In this document: in pieces, positions 1 through 8,937 of the stretch
How positions within the stretch are numbered: position 1 is the stretch's first letter
Layout of the letters: each line of letters starts with the position of its first letter
Source: Actinoplanes sp. DH11
GTDB taxonomy: Bacteria; Actinomycetota; Actinomycetes; Mycobacteriales; Micromonosporaceae
DNA: 64,000 bases
Direction of reading: 5' to 3'
Assembly: GCF_020873875.1 (NCBI RefSeq)
Contig: NZ_JAHWGU010000011.1
Span: 124,001-188,000, forward strand
Notes under the pieces: generated by a model
Told to the model about the DNA's origin: nothing
Database searches by the model: none
The model's input: only the letters and a program-made list of their open reading frames with translations
Made by a program: the position numbers and the translations under genes

Positions 1-485
1 CCGGCCTCGACGGCCAGCTGCGGCAGCATCCGGCCGCGGCGGGCCAGGTCGCACGCGTACCCGGCGAGCAGGCACAGGTAGCGCAACGAGGAACCGGCCA
101 CCCACGGCGCGCCCGGATCGGGGTCGGCGAGGGTGGCGAGGACCGCGGTGGCGTCGGCCGCGGGCACCGCGAGCACCGGCACGGTCCAGGAGCCCAGCCG
201 CAGACCGCGCGGCGCCGGGCCGGTGTCGGTGCCGGCGTCGGCCTCGGGGGACGGCAGTGGCCCGCGGGCGGTGCCGGGCAGGGCGGCCGGCAGCGTCGTC
301 GCCTCGGCGGCGGCGACCGGCTCGCCGAGCGCGGCGCGCAGGGACTCCGCGGGCGCCGCGCAGGGGTGCGGCCGTTGGCGTGCCCGGGACGCCGGCGCCG
401 GCGGCGACGCCGGATCCTCCGCCCAGAGCACGAGCCGGCCCGGTCCGGTCCGGCCCGGCACCCAGCCGGCATGCACGACGAGCAC
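1..485 (-). CDS. N-terminal part of a probable SNF2-type DEAD/DEAH helicase (runs off left edge)
   Basis: An open minus-strand frame of 161 codons continues past the left edge, so only the N-terminus is visible. It begins VLVVHAGWVPGR and continues with a Gly/Pro/Ala-rich segment followed by GSSLRYLCLLAGYACDLARR. This opening (a VVH-x-W start, then LVLWAED and RPHPCAAPAESLRAAL) resembles the N-terminal segment of actinobacterial SNF2-family helicases that carry the SNF2-associated domain; no helicase motif is in view, so the assignment rests on that resemblance. The GTG at 485 is chosen because GGAGG lies 8 bases upstream; the GTG at 491 would be too close. It is transcribed away from mqnC. 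Plus-strand ORFs here are shadows with random-looking Arg/Ala composition. Confidence 0.5.
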   Translation of the reverse strand, partial: MLVVHAGWVPGRTGPGRLVLWAEDPASPPAPASRARQRPHPCAAPAESLRAALGEPVAAAEATTLPAALPGTARGPLPSPEADAGTDTGPAPRGLRLGSWTVPVLAVPAADATAVLATLADPDPGAPWVAGSSLRYLCLLAGYACDLARRGRMLPQLAVEA

Positions 486-590
486 TTGCACCCCCTCCGC
501 AAAGCCCCGTCGAGACTACCCGCGCACGTCAGCGGCGCCGGTGACCCGCGCCGCTGACGCAGGCCGCCGCCGAGACGTACGCTTCGAATC

Positions 591-1832
591 GTGACCGCGA
601 ATCCGGAGATCGACAGCATCCTGCAGCGCGGCGCCGACGGCGGGCGGATCACGCCCGAGGAGGCGCTGCTCCTCTACACGCAGGCCCCGTTCCATGCGCT
701 TGGTGAGGCGGCCGACGCGGTCCGGCGTCGGCGCTACCCGGACGGTGTCGTCACCTACCTGATCGACCGGAACATCAACTACACAAACGTCTGCGTCACC
801 GCGTGCAAGTTCTGCGCGTTCTTCCGGGCGCCGAAGCACAAGGAGGGCTGGTCGCACCCGACCGAGGAGATCCTCCGGCGGTGCGGCGAGGCGGTCGACC
901 TGGGCGCCACCCAGGTGATGCTCCAGGGTGGGCACCACCCGGACTACGGCGTGGAGTACTACGAGGAGCTCTTCTCCTCGGTGAAGCAGGCGTTCCCGCA
1001 GCTCGCGATCCACTCGATCGGGCCGAGCGAGATCCTGCACATGGCCAAGGTCTCGAACGTCTCGATCGAGGACGCGGTGCTCCGCATCAAGGCGGCCGGG
1101 CTGGACTCGATCGCCGGCGCCGGCGCCGAGATGCTGCCCGAGCGGCCGCGCAAGGCGATCGCCCCGCTGAAGGAGAGCGGTGAGCGCTGGCTCGAGGCGA
1201 TGGCCGTGGCGCACCGGAACGGGCTCTCCTCGACGGCCACCATGATGATGGGCACCGGCGAGACGAACGCGGAGCGTATCGAGCACATCCGCATGATCCG
1301 TGACGTGCAGGACCTGGCGGTGGCGAACGGTTACCGCGACGACGCCGTGGAGCAGAGCCACACTGTCGGCGGGTTCCGGGCGTTCATCCCGTGGACCTAC
1401 CAGCCGGAGAACAACCACCTCAAGGGCCGCACCCAGGCCACCACGATGGAGTACCTGCGGTTCATCGCGGTCTCCCGGCTGTTCTTCGACAACGTGGCGC
1501 ACCTGCAGGCGTCCTGGCTCACCACCGGCAAGGACATCGGCCAGCTGTCGCTGCACATGGGTGTCGACGACCTGGGCTCGATCATGCTGGAGGAGAACGT
1601 GATCTCCTCGGCCGGCGCCCGGCACCGGTCGAACCTGCGGGAACTGATCTCGATGATCCGCACTGCCGACCGGATCCCCGCGCAGCGCGACACGTGGTAC
1701 AGCCACCTGGCCGTGCACCTGACCGAGGCGGACGACCCGACCGACGAGCGGGTGGTCTCGCACTTCTCGTCGATCGCGATCCCGGGTGGTGGCGCAGGTC
1801 GCACCCAGCTGCCGCTCGTGGAGGCATCCTGA
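591..1832 (+). CDS. mqnC: Cyclic dehypoxanthinyl futalosine synthase (radical SAM), menaquinone biosynthesis
   Basis: This 413-residue protein is a radical SAM enzyme of the futalosine route to menaquinone; MqnC converts dehypoxanthine futalosine into its cyclic form in the cytoplasm. The cluster motif CKFCAFF, preceded by [11 protein letters not shown], gives the CX3CX2C cysteines at about residues 68-75. Other MqnC-like blocks are [33 protein letters not shown] and [11 protein letters not shown]. Length is close to family norm. The GTG start at 591 has no Shine-Dalgarno sequence, but TACGCT at 578-583 sits 7 bases upstream, so transcription probably starts at or next to the start codon (leaderless). 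menG and the nuo operon that uses the quinone follow. MqnE is the nearest alternative family, but the residues after the cluster and the GGHHPDYG block favour MqnC. Confidence 0.93.
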   Translation: MTANPEIDSILQRGADGGRITPEEALLLYTQAPFHALGEAADAVRRRRYPDGVVTYLIDRNINYTNVCVTACKFCAFFRAPKHKEGWSHPTEEILRRCGEAVDLGATQVMLQGGHHPDYGVEYYEELFSSVKQAFPQLAIHSIGPSEILHMAKVSNVSIEDAVLRIKAAGLDSIAGAGAEMLPERPRKAIAPLKESGERWLEAMAVAHRNGLSSTATMMMGTGETNAERIEHIRMIRDVQDLAVANGYRDDAVEQSHTVGGFRAFIPWTYQPENNHLKGRTQATTMEYLRFIAVSRLFFDNVAHLQASWLTTGKDIGQLSLHMGVDDLGSIMLEENVISSAGARHRSNLRELISMIRTADRIPAQRDTWYSHLAVHLTEADDPTDERVVSHFSSIAIPGGGAGRTQLPLVEAS

Positions 1833-2060
1833 CCCCTTTGGGGGGTGGTCGTCGGCCGTTCGGCCAGGTTCGGGTCGTCGGACCGGTGAGGGTGGGTTGC
1901 TCCTTCGTAACGAGCCCGCCGGTTGCCTGTACCGGCCCTGTCCGGCTGGTTACGTTGCCTGCGTAAGACAGCGGAACCTCATGCGTCGCCAGTCGCGGTC
2001 AGCGCCGGTGACGAGCAGTCGGACCCGACCGATGGCGGTCGTATATATAACGCACGAGGC

Positions 2061-2098
2061 ACGGGCGGGATGGGAAACCATCCCGCCCGTTCTGTTTC
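2061..2098 (+). terminator. Strong hairpin terminator between mqnC and menG
   Basis: A perfect 13-base stem (2061-2073 with 2078-2090) closed by a GAAA tetraloop is followed by TCTGTTTCT, the closest thing to a U-tract in this window. It ends 27 bases before the menG start. The 228 bases between the mqnC stop and the stem hold no convincing gene; they contain an AT-rich patch GTATATATAA at 2041-2050, so the hairpin may end either mqnC or a separate small RNA. Confidence 0.75.
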
Positions 2099-2124
2099 TC
2101 CCGAGGTGGAGCAGAATCGCCCTT

Positions 2125-2820
2125 GTGACGCGCGCAGACCTGGACAAGCAGCCGCACGAGGTCGCCGAGATGTTCGACGGCGTGGCCAACCGCTACGACC
2201 TCACCAACACCGTGCTCGCCTTCGGCCAGGACCGGGGCTGGCGCCGGGCCACCCGGGCCGCTCTCGGCCTGCGGCCCGGGGAGCGGGTCCTGGACGTGGG
2301 TGCCGGCACCGGCGTCTCCACGGAGGAACTGGGCCGGTCCGGCGCGTTCGCGGTCGGCGCCGACCTCTCGATCGGGATGCTGCGGGCCGGGCGGGTGACC
2401 CGGCCGGACGTGCCGCTGCTCGCCGGCGACGCCCTGCGGCTGCCGTTCGCCGACGCCACCTTCGACGCGGTGACCATCTCCTTCGCGCTGCGTAACGTCG
2501 TGGACACCGCCGCTGCGCTGCGTGAGTTCGCCCGGGTGACGCGTCCGGGCGGCCGGCTGGTGGTCTGCGAGTTCAGCCACCCGACGAACGGCCCGTTCCG
2601 GACCCTCTACATGCAGTACCTGATGCGCTCCCTGCCGGCGGTGGCGCGCGGTGTCTCCTCCAACCCGGAGGCGTACGTCTATCTCGCCGAGTCGATCCGC
2701 GCCTGGCCGGATCAGCGTGGTCTGGCCGCCCGGATCGCCGAGTCGGGGCCGTGGGACCGGGTCGGCTGGCGCAACCTCTCCGGCGGCATCGTGGCGCTGC
2801 ATCGCGCCACCCGGGTATAA
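2125..2820 (+). CDS. menG: Demethylmenaquinone methyltransferase (UbiE/MenG family)
   Basis: A 231-residue SAM-dependent class I methyltransferase that performs the C-methylation of demethylmenaquinone, the last step of menaquinone synthesis. Signatures: [13 protein letters not shown] near the start, SAM-binding motif [12 protein letters not shown] at about residues 56-67, [17 protein letters not shown] and the UbiE signature FALRNVVD. Length matches the family. The open frame reaches back to 1786, but the region before 2125 crosses a strong terminator; GTG 2125 is the natural start and, with CAGAAT 7 bases upstream, may be leaderless. Context with mqnC upstream and nuo downstream supports menaquinone rather than ubiquinone as substrate. 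Confidence 0.9.
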   Translation: MTRADLDKQPHEVAEMFDGVANRYDLTNTVLAFGQDRGWRRATRAALGLRPGERVLDVGAGTGVSTEELGRSGAFAVGADLSIGMLRAGRVTRPDVPLLAGDALRLPFADATFDAVTISFALRNVVDTAAALREFARVTRPGGRLVVCEFSHPTNGPFRTLYMQYLMRSLPAVARGVSSNPEAYVYLAESIRAWPDQRGLAARIAESGPWDRVGWRNLSGGIVALHRATRV

Positions 2821-2871
2821 ATCCGGCATTCGGCGTACAAGGCCGCCAATGGCTGTTTAGCTCGGATTTAT
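2817..2871 (+). promoter_or_regulatory. Inverted repeat linking the menG stop and the next start codon
   Basis: ATAAATCCG at 2817-2825 and CGGATTTAT at 2863-2871 are perfect 9-base inverted repeats. The left arm contains the TAA stop of menG and the right arm the first two bases of the downstream ATG (2870). In mRNA the pair could form a hairpin with a 37-base loop covering the start codon. It may equally be a protein-binding dyad; the function is unknown. Confidence 0.45.
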
Positions 2872-3148
2872 GACCGATATTGGGCATCTCGAGGACACCG
2901 ACATCGACATCGCGATCGACGAGGGCGAAGCCGGCGAGCGTCGCGCGACCGAGCTGGCCAGCCGTCTGCGGATGGTCGCTGCCGAAGATCCCTTGTTGGC
3001 TCAGGACCTGGTGGAAGGGCTGATCGTCGCCTTGGACCGGGCCATGGGCGGAACCATCCGCGACCATCTGGACGGGCCCGCGCTCGGTGTGGCGGAGAAG
3101 GTTCTGCCCGCTCCGGACCCGGCGCCCCAGCCACGCCAGAACAATTAG
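2870..3148 (+). CDS. Small acidic protein of unknown function
   Basis: A 92-residue protein beginning MTDIGHLEDTDIDIAIDEG. It is acidic at the N-terminus, has a predicted helical middle (RRATELASRLRMVAAEDP, DLVEGLIVALDRAM) and a Pro-rich tail. No signal peptide, membrane segment, cysteine or metal-binding motif is visible, and I do not recognise a family. It follows menG by 49 bases in the same direction and precedes the Rex-type operator of the reductase-nuo operon. The start codon sits inside an inverted repeat (2817-2871) and no good ribosome-binding site is visible, so translation may be regulated or start elsewhere. Codon use is like its neighbours, so I think it is a real gene. Confidence 0.6.
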   Translation: MTDIGHLEDTDIDIAIDEGEAGERRATELASRLRMVAAEDPLLAQDLVEGLIVALDRAMGGTIRDHLDGPALGVAEKVLPAPDPAPQPRQNN

Positions 3149-3183
3149 GCGAACCTAAGCGCAAAGATCTTCGATTGTCGGCC

Positions 3184-3226
3184 TACACTCCGATCGAGGG
3201 ATGCTTGTGAACTAATTCACGAGCAT
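3184..3226 (+). promoter_or_regulatory. Promoter with Rex-type operator before the reductase-nuo operon
   Basis: TGTGAACTAATTCACG at 3206-3221 matches the Streptomyces Rex operator pattern TGTGAACNNNTTCACA except for the last base. It is the core of a 26-base imperfect palindrome (3201-3226, ATGCT...AGCAT arms). A -10-like TACACT lies at 3184-3189, so a repressor here would cover the start region of transcription. Rex senses the NADH/NAD+ ratio and in Streptomyces controls respiratory genes including nuo. Here the site is 28 bases upstream of the first gene of the reductase-nuo operon. No rex gene is in the window. Confidence 0.7.
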
Positions 3227-3248
3227 CGCACGAGATGGAGGTTGGACC

Positions 3249-4547
3249 GTGAGCGACCACGGAGCGAGTTCGATCGTCGCCGATGAGGCGGACGTGATCG
3301 TGGTCGGAGCGGGGCCGGGTGGCTCTGCCGCGGCGTACCACCTGGCCCGGCACGGCATGCGCGTGCTGCTCCTGGAGAAGACCGAGTTCCCGCGCGAGAA
3401 GGTGTGCGGCGACGGTCTCACGCCACGGGCGGTGCGCCAGCTGATCCGGATGGGTGTGGACACATCGGAGAAGGCGGGCTGGCTGCACAACCGCGGCCTG
3501 CGGGTGATCGGCGGCGGTGTCCGGATGGAACTGGACTGGCCCGACCTCGCGAGCTTCCCGAACTACGGTCTGGTCCGGACCCGGATGGATTTCGACGACC
3601 TGCTGGCCCGGCGCGCCACCGAGGCGGGCGCCCTGCTGCGCACCGGCGTGACGGTCACCGGCCCGGTGTTCGACGAGGACGGTTACGTGATCGGCGTCCA
3701 GGCGAAAGCCGGCGCCGGCAAGGAGCCGGTGGAGTACCGCGCGCCCCTGGTGATTGCCGCTGACGGCGTCTCCGGCAAGTTCCCGCTCGCCCTCGGCCTG
3801 GCCAAGCGCGACGACCGCCCGCTCGGCGTGGCCGTCCGGCGTTACTACCACTCGGCGGCCAAGGCCGACGACAACTACCTCGAGTCCTGGCTGGAGTTGC
3901 GCAGCGCGCAGGACCCGGCCCGGCTCCTGCCCGGCTACGGCTGGATCTTCGGTCTCGGCGACGGCCGGGTCAATGTCGGCCTCGGCATCCTCAACTCGTC
4001 CGACGCGTTCGGCAAGACGAACTACCGCAACCTGCTCACCGACTGGCTCGGCAGCACCCCGGAGGACTGGGGCCTGCGCGACGAGGCGAACGCGGACGGG
4101 CCGACGCTCGGTGCCGCGCTGCCGATGGGCTTCAACCGGGTCCCGCACTACAGCCGCGGCGTCCTGCTGGTCGGCGACTCCGGCGGCATGGTCAACCCGA
4201 TGAACGGCGAGGGCATCGCGTACGCGATGGAGTCCGGTGAGCTGGCCGCCGAGATCGCGGTGCAGGCCCTGGCGCGGCCGGCGGGGCCGGAGCGCGAGCG
4301 GGCCCTGAGCGCCTACCCGGCCGAGCTCGCTCTCCGCTTCGGCGGCTACTACCGCCTCGGCGGGATATTCGTGAAGCTGATCGGGAACCCGCAGATCATG
4401 CGGCTCGCCACGAAGTACGGCATGCCGCACCCGACGCTCATGAAGTTCGTCCTCAAGCTCCTGGCCAACCTGACCGACCCCCGGGACGGCGACGCCATGG
4501 ATCGCATCATCAACGGTTTGACCAAGGTGGCGCCCGCCGTCCGCTGA
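3249..4547 (+). CDS. Geranylgeranyl reductase-family FAD-dependent oxidoreductase
   Basis: A 432-residue flavoprotein with an N-terminal dinucleotide-binding motif VIVVGAGPGGSAAAYHLA (about residues 17-34), the VCGDGLTPRAV block typical of the geranylgeranyl reductase/PHBH-like group, and a second FAD motif GVLLVGDSGGMVNPMNGEGI (about 307-326). Such enzymes reduce prenyl chains; in actinobacteria a homologue commonly sits beside nuo, so partial reduction of the menaquinone side chain is a reasonable but unproven role. It starts at GTG 3249 preceded by GATGGAGG. It is the first gene after the Rex-type operator, 80 bases before nuoA, and probably heads the transcript. The C-terminal half has hydrophobic patches suggesting peripheral membrane contact. 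Confidence 0.85.
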   Translation: MSDHGASSIVADEADVIVVGAGPGGSAAAYHLARHGMRVLLLEKTEFPREKVCGDGLTPRAVRQLIRMGVDTSEKAGWLHNRGLRVIGGGVRMELDWPDLASFPNYGLVRTRMDFDDLLARRATEAGALLRTGVTVTGPVFDEDGYVIGVQAKAGAGKEPVEYRAPLVIAADGVSGKFPLALGLAKRDDRPLGVAVRRYYHSAAKADDNYLESWLELRSAQDPARLLPGYGWIFGLGDGRVNVGLGILNSSDAFGKTNYRNLLTDWLGSTPEDWGLRDEANADGPTLGAALPMGFNRVPHYSRGVLLVGDSGGMVNPMNGEGIAYAMESGELAAEIAVQALARPAGPERERALSAYPAELALRFGGYYRLGGIFVKLIGNPQIMRLATKYGMPHPTLMKFVLKLLANLTDPRDGDAMDRIINGLTKVAPAVR

Positions 4548-4627
4548 CGGAACTGGGCACCCCGAGCAAAGGGATACAAAAGAGCACGAACTAGTGTGAA
4601 GCGGCTAACAGTCGTACGGGAGTGAAC

Positions 4628-4993
4628 ATGACGGTCAACCCTTATGTCCCGATCGTCGGGTTGCTGATCCTCGGCGCCCTCTTCGCGTTGTTCTCGGTGT
4701 CCATCGCGCCCATCGTCGGGCCCAAGCGCTACAACCGGGCGAAACTCGAGGCTTATGAGTGCGGCATCGAGCCGGCTCCACAGCCGATCGGCGGCGGCCG
4801 GTTCCCGGTGAAGTTCTACCTGACCGCGATGCTTTTCATCATCTTCGACATCGAGACCATCTTCCTCTACCCGTGGGCCGTCTCGTTCGACGCGCTCGGG
4901 CTGTTCGGGTTCGTGGAGATGGTCCTCTTCATCGTCACCGTGTTCATCGCCTACGCGTATGTGTGGCGGCGCGGCGGCCTGAACTGGGACTGA
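4628..4993 (+). CDS. nuoA: NADH-quinone oxidoreductase subunit A
   Basis: A 121-residue membrane subunit of complex I with three hydrophobic helices (starting near residues 7, 62 and 90). The conserved loop [13 protein letters not shown] carries the family Cys and acidic residues; the protein forms part of the entry to the quinone chamber with NuoH and NuoJ. ATG 4628 is preferred over GTG 4622 because GGGAG at 4618-4622 is a ribosome-binding site 5 bases upstream of 4628 and would overlap the GTG. First of fourteen nuo genes in canonical A-N order; nuoB follows after 5 bases. Confidence 0.95.
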   Translation: MTVNPYVPIVGLLILGALFALFSVSIAPIVGPKRYNRAKLEAYECGIEPAPQPIGGGRFPVKFYLTAMLFIIFDIETIFLYPWAVSFDALGLFGFVEMVLFIVTVFIAYAYVWRRGGLNWD

Positions 4994-4998
4994 TACGC

Positions 4999-5670
4999 AT
5001 GGGAATCGAAGAGAAGCTACCTGCCGGCATCCTGCTCACCTCGGTGGAGAAACTCTCCAACTACGCCCGCAAGTCATCGTTCTGGGGCGCCACCTTCGGC
5101 CTGGCCTGCTGTGCCATCGAGATGATGGCGGCCGGCGGCCCGCACTACGACCTGGGCCGCTGGGGCATGGAGGTGTTCCGGGCCTCGCCCCGGCAGGCCG
5201 ACCTGATGATCGTCGCGGGCCGGGTCAGTCAGAAGATGGCCCCGGTGGTCCGGCAGATCTACGACCAGATGCCCGAACCGCGCTCGGTGATCTCGATGGG
5301 TGTCTGTGCCTCGTCCGGCGGCATGTTCAACAACTACGCCATCGTGCAGGGCGTCGACCACATCGTCCCGGTCGACATCTACCTGCCGGGGTGTCCGCCC
5401 CGACCGGAGATGCTGATCGACGCGATCCTCAAGATGCGCGAGAAGGTCATGGCGGCGCCGCTGGGTCCCAACGGGCTCAAGATGCTCGCCGCTCGCGAAG
5501 CGGAGGGCAAGTCGCCGATCGTGGCGCCGGGTGCCATGCCGTCCTCGTACCGCGCCGACAAGACGCGGCGGGCGGAATGGACTCAGGCCGTCAAGGAAGG
5601 CCGTGAGGAGCAATTGCGGATCGAGAACTGGATGAAGCTCCAGCCGCATTTGCGGGAAGGTGTCAAATGA
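4999..5670 (+). CDS. nuoB: NADH-quinone oxidoreductase subunit B (N2 cluster)
   Basis: A 223-residue peripheral subunit that holds the last iron-sulfur cluster N2, from which electrons pass to menaquinone. The ligands are visible as C37 and C38 in [13 protein letters not shown]103 in [12 protein letters not shown] and C132 in [10 protein letters not shown]. The true start is the ATG at 4999, 5 bases after the nuoA stop; the frame is open upstream but that part is antisense-like shadow of nuoA. A C-terminal tail of about 70 residues after the core is charged and typical of actinobacterial NuoB. The stop overlaps the nuoC start (ATGA). Confidence 0.96.
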   Translation: MGIEEKLPAGILLTSVEKLSNYARKSSFWGATFGLACCAIEMMAAGGPHYDLGRWGMEVFRASPRQADLMIVAGRVSQKMAPVVRQIYDQMPEPRSVISMGVCASSGGMFNNYAIVQGVDHIVPVDIYLPGCPPRPEMLIDAILKMREKVMAAPLGPNGLKMLAAREAEGKSPIVAPGAMPSSYRADKTRRAEWTQAVKEGREEQLRIENWMKLQPHLREGVK

Positions 5671-6386
5671 GCATTTCTTCCGGCACTGAGGGTGGCGTAC
5701 CAACTACTGCGCCGACCGGAGCGGAACTGGGTGCGCCGGCACAGACACCGCCCAGCCCCGACAAGGGCATGTTCGGTGTCAAAGGTACCGGTGACGTTTC
5801 CGGCTTCGGTCGTCTGGTCCGCCCACGACCTGCTGTTTTTGACAGCCCACGGCCGTACGGCGGGTATTTCGACGACGTCTATGACGCGTTGGAGGAAGCT
5901 TATCCGGCCTTCTCCGAAGCCATCGAGAAGGTGGTGGTAGATAGGGCGGAACTCACACTTCACATCAGGCCCGAGAAAATCACCGAGGTCTGTCAGGTAA
6001 TGCGCGACGACGAGTCGCTGCGATTCGAGCTGTGCTCCTCCGTGGACGCGGTCGACTATCTCGGCAGCGACGAGCGCCGGTTCCACGTGACGTACCAGCT
6101 GACCTCGATGACGTACCGGCGGCGGGTGCGCCTGGAGGTCGCGGTTCCGGACGGCGTGAGCGTTCCCAGCGTCACCGGCGTCTACCCGACGGCCGACTGG
6201 CAGGAGCGCGAGGTCTACGACATGTTCGGCGTCGTCTTCGCCGGACACCCCAACCTCACCCGGATCCTGATGCCGGACGACTGGGAGGGGCACCCCCAGC
6301 GCAAGGACTACCCCCTCGGCGGCGTGCCGGTGGAGTACAAGGGCGCCGAGATTCCGCCGCCCGACCAGCGGAGGGTCTACCAATGA
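5667..6386 (+). CDS. nuoC: NADH-quinone oxidoreductase subunit C (30 kDa)
   Basis: A 239-residue hydrophilic subunit of the connecting module of complex I. The family signature is complete in the C-terminal half: [18 protein letters not shown], then [18 protein letters not shown]. The first 60 residues, rich in Thr/Pro/Gly, extend beyond the core found in other bacteria and are common in actinomycetes. It overlaps nuoB and nuoD by four bases (ATGA) at each end, implying coupled translation. It is not fused to NuoD. Confidence 0.95.
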   Translation: MSISSGTEGGVPTTAPTGAELGAPAQTPPSPDKGMFGVKGTGDVSGFGRLVRPRPAVFDSPRPYGGYFDDVYDALEEAYPAFSEAIEKVVVDRAELTLHIRPEKITEVCQVMRDDESLRFELCSSVDAVDYLGSDERRFHVTYQLTSMTYRRRVRLEVAVPDGVSVPSVTGVYPTADWQEREVYDMFGVVFAGHPNLTRILMPDDWEGHPQRKDYPLGGVPVEYKGAEIPPPDQRRVYQ

Positions 6387-7708
6387 CGACATCCGAGTAC
6401 GCGACCGAGCGCGAGACCACCGAGGGCCGGGTCTTCACGGTCACCGGCGGCGACTGGGACACCATCGCGGCCGGCGTCGACCCGCTCAGCAACGAGAAGA
6501 TCGTCGTCAACATGGGGCCGCAGCACCCGTCCACGCACGGCGTGCTGCGCCTGGTGCTGGAGCTGGAGGGCGAGACGGTCGTCGAGTGCCGTCCGGTCAT
6601 CGGTTACCTGCACACCGGGATCGAGAAGAACCTGGAGTACCGGAACTGGACACAGGGCGTCACCTTTGTCACCCGGATGGACTACCTCTCGAACATGTCC
6701 AACGAGGCGGGTTACTGCCTCGCGGTGGAGAAGCTGCTCGGCATCACCGATCAGATCACCGAGCGGGCCACCACGATCCGGGTCATGTTCATGGAGTTGC
6801 AGCGGATCGCCTCGCACCTGGTCTGGCTCGCGACGACCGGCATGGAGCTGGGCGCGATCTCGATGATGCTCTACGGCTTCCGCGAGCGTGAGTACATCCT
6901 CGACATCTTCGAGGAGACCTCCGGCCTGCGGATGAACAACGCGTACATCCGCCCGGGCGGTCTGGCACAGGACCTGCCGGAGTCCGCGGTTCGCAAGATC
7001 CGCGACTTCCTGGTCTACCTGCCCAAACGCCTCAAGGAGTACGAGGCGATGCTCTCCGACCAGGTGATCTGGCAACGCCGTACGCAAGGGGTCGCCGTCC
7101 TGGACGTGACCGGCTGCCTGGCACTGGGCATCACCGGTCCGGTGCTGCGCGCCGCCGGTCTGCCCTGGGACCTGCGCAAGACCATGCCGTACTGCGGTTA
7201 CGACACCTACGAGTTCGACGTGCCGACCGCGACGACCGCCGACGTCTGGGGCCGTTACCTGGTCCGGATCGCCGAGATCCGGGAGTCGCTCAAGATCGTC
7301 GAGCAGGCGCTGGACCGGCTCCGTCCCGGCCCGGTCTGGATCGCGGACAAGAAGATCGCCTGGCCGTCGCAACTCGCGCTGGGCGTGGACGGGCTCGGCA
7401 ACTCGCTCGAGCACGTCGCCAAGATCATGGGTCAGTCGATGGAGTCATTGATCCACCACTTCAAGCTCGTGACCGAGGGCTTCCGGGTTCCGCCTGGTCA
7501 AGTCTATGTCGCGATCGAGCATCCGCGTGGCGAACTTGGCGTACACGCGGTTTCCGACGGTGGCACCCACCCGTACCGGGTGCACTACCGCGAGCCGAGC
7601 TTCGTCAACCTTCAGGCCATCCCCGCGATGGCCGAGGGGGCGCTGCTCGCCGACGTCATCGCCGGCGGCGCCTCCCTGGACCCCGTGATGGGTGGGTGTG
7701 ACCGCTGA
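6383..7708 (+). CDS. nuoD: NADH-quinone oxidoreductase subunit D (49 kDa)
   Basis: A 441-residue subunit that forms the quinone-binding cavity with NuoB. Near residue 44 it has [15 protein letters not shown], whose His residues line the quinone site, and later [19 protein letters not shown] and the C-terminal [20 protein letters not shown]. Although descended from hydrogenase large subunits, it lacks the NiFe cysteine motifs, as expected. ATG 6383 overlaps the nuoC stop; the longer upstream open frame is a shadow of nuoC. The C-terminal DPVMGGCDR ending is the usual one for the family. Confidence 0.97.
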   Translation: MTTSEYATERETTEGRVFTVTGGDWDTIAAGVDPLSNEKIVVNMGPQHPSTHGVLRLVLELEGETVVECRPVIGYLHTGIEKNLEYRNWTQGVTFVTRMDYLSNMSNEAGYCLAVEKLLGITDQITERATTIRVMFMELQRIASHLVWLATTGMELGAISMMLYGFREREYILDIFEETSGLRMNNAYIRPGGLAQDLPESAVRKIRDFLVYLPKRLKEYEAMLSDQVIWQRRTQGVAVLDVTGCLALGITGPVLRAAGLPWDLRKTMPYCGYDTYEFDVPTATTADVWGRYLVRIAEIRESLKIVEQALDRLRPGPVWIADKKIAWPSQLALGVDGLGNSLEHVAKIMGQSMESLIHHFKLVTEGFRVPPGQVYVAIEHPRGELGVHAVSDGGTHPYRVHYREPSFVNLQAIPAMAEGALLADVIAGGASLDPVMGGCDR

Positions 7709-8937
7709 TGTCCGAGACCACGGTGGACTTCTCGCCGGCGGCCGCGCCTCTCGCGGAGAAACTGCTGGAACCGGCCCGCGAGATCCTCGCCCGCTACCCG
7801 GCGGGCCGGGAACGCTCGGCGCTGCTCCCGCTGCTGCACCTGGTGCAGACCGAGGAGGGGTACGTCAGCCCGCAGGGCGTCTCGTTCTGCGCCGAGATCC
7901 TCGGGATCAACAAGGCGCAGGTCGGCGCGGTCGCGACGTTCTACACGATGTACAAGCGCCGCCCCACCGGCGAGTACCTGGTGAGTGTCTGCACCAACAC
8001 CCTGTGCAATGTGCTGGGCGGCCAGCAGGTCTACGACGAGCTGGCCGAGCACCTCGGTGTCGGGCACGACCAGACGACGGCCGACGGCAAGATCACGCTG
8101 GAGCACGCCGAGTGCCTCGCCGCCTGTGACTACGCGCCGGTCGTGACGGTCAACTACGACTTCACGATCGACGAGGCCACGCCGGAGTCGGCGATCGCCT
8201 TGGTGGAGGGCCTGCGCCAGGGTGAGCGGCCGACGCCCGCCCGGGGCGCCCGGATCTGTTCGCTCAAGGAGATGCAGTTCCAGCTGGCCGGCTTCGCCGA
8301 CCCGCGGGACGGTGCGGTCGGCGACGGGGTGGCCGGCGCGCCGACCCTGCGCGGCGTGCGCCTGGCCCAAGAGCACGGCGTCGCGGTGGCCGGGTTCGAC
8401 ACCGACACACCGATCACCAGGACGAAGCCGGCCCGGGACGAGAGCGCGCTGCCGCCCCGGACGGACGACGCGGACAAGCCGGTCGAGCCGAAACCCGAGG
8501 GCCGCATCGCCTCGGTCGCCAAAAAGGCGGCGGGCGCGGTCAAGGCGGCGGCCGGCGCGGTCGCCGACAAGGTCGAGGACCGGCGGCACACCAAGGCGGA
8601 CCACCAGGTCGCCGACCAGGCCGCCGGCCATGCGGGCCGGACCACCGACACCGGTGACCTCAAGGACCCCGAGGTCCGCACGGCCGAGCAGCGCAACCCC
8701 ACCATGGGCGAGCCGGACCGGACCGGCGGCGCCGAGGCGGACGAGCCGGCCCCGGAGAACCCGGCCGAGGCGGCCGGCGTGGCACAGAACAGGACTGCCG
8801 GTGACGGCAAGCCGGCCGGTGACACCACCCGCGGCGAGCGGATCGTCAGCCAGCGCACCGCCGATCAGAAGCCGGACGCCGCGGACCCGAACCCCGGCTG
8901 GCAGAACGTCCCGCGTGGCACCGAGGAGGAGAAGTGA
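7708..8937 (+). CDS. nuoE: NADH-quinone oxidoreductase subunit E with long C-terminal tail
   Basis: The first ~220 residues are the thioredoxin-like 24 kDa subunit with one 2Fe-2S cluster (N1a) ligated by C95, C100, C136 and C140 (SVCTNTLC and CLAACDYAP). At 409 residues the protein is far longer than the 160-170 residues of other bacteria. The last ~180 residues have no hydrophobic core: they are rich in Ala, Lys, Asp, Thr and Pro, include a Lys/Ala helix-like run (SVAKKAAGAVKAAAGAVA) and end in TEEEK. The tail is in frame, has normal codon bias and ends overlapping nuoF (GTGA), so it is not a frameshift artefact; its role is unknown. Start overlaps the nuoD stop (TGATG). Confidence 0.93.
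   Translation: MSETTVDFSPAAAPLAEKLLEPAREILARYPAGRERSALLPLLHLVQTEEGYVSPQGVSFCAEILGINKAQVGAVATFYTMYKRRPTGEYLVSVCTNTLCNVLGGQQVYDELAEHLGVGHDQTTADGKITLEHAECLAACDYAPVVTVNYDFTIDEATPESAIALVEGLRQGERPTPARGARICSLKEMQFQLAGFADPRDGAVGDGVAGAPTLRGVRLAQEHGVAVAGFDTDTPITRTKPARDESALPPRTDDADKPVEPKPEGRIASVAKKAAGAVKAAAGAVADKVEDRRHTKADHQVADQAAGHAGRTTDTGDLKDPEVRTAEQRNPTMGEPDRTGGAEADEPAPENPAEAAGVAQNRTAGDGKPAGDTTRGERIVSQRTADQKPDAADPNPGWQNVPRGTEEEK

Noticed and set aside
133-594. Plus-strand frame at the left edge
   Set aside because: Low-complexity Arg/Ala/Gly translation; the minus strand has a coherent protein start with a good ribosome-binding site.
3145-3158. Iron-box-like TTAGG...CCTAA before the nuo operon
   Set aside because: The half-sites are 4 bases apart rather than the 9 expected for a DtxR/IdeR box, and the left one overlaps a stop codon.
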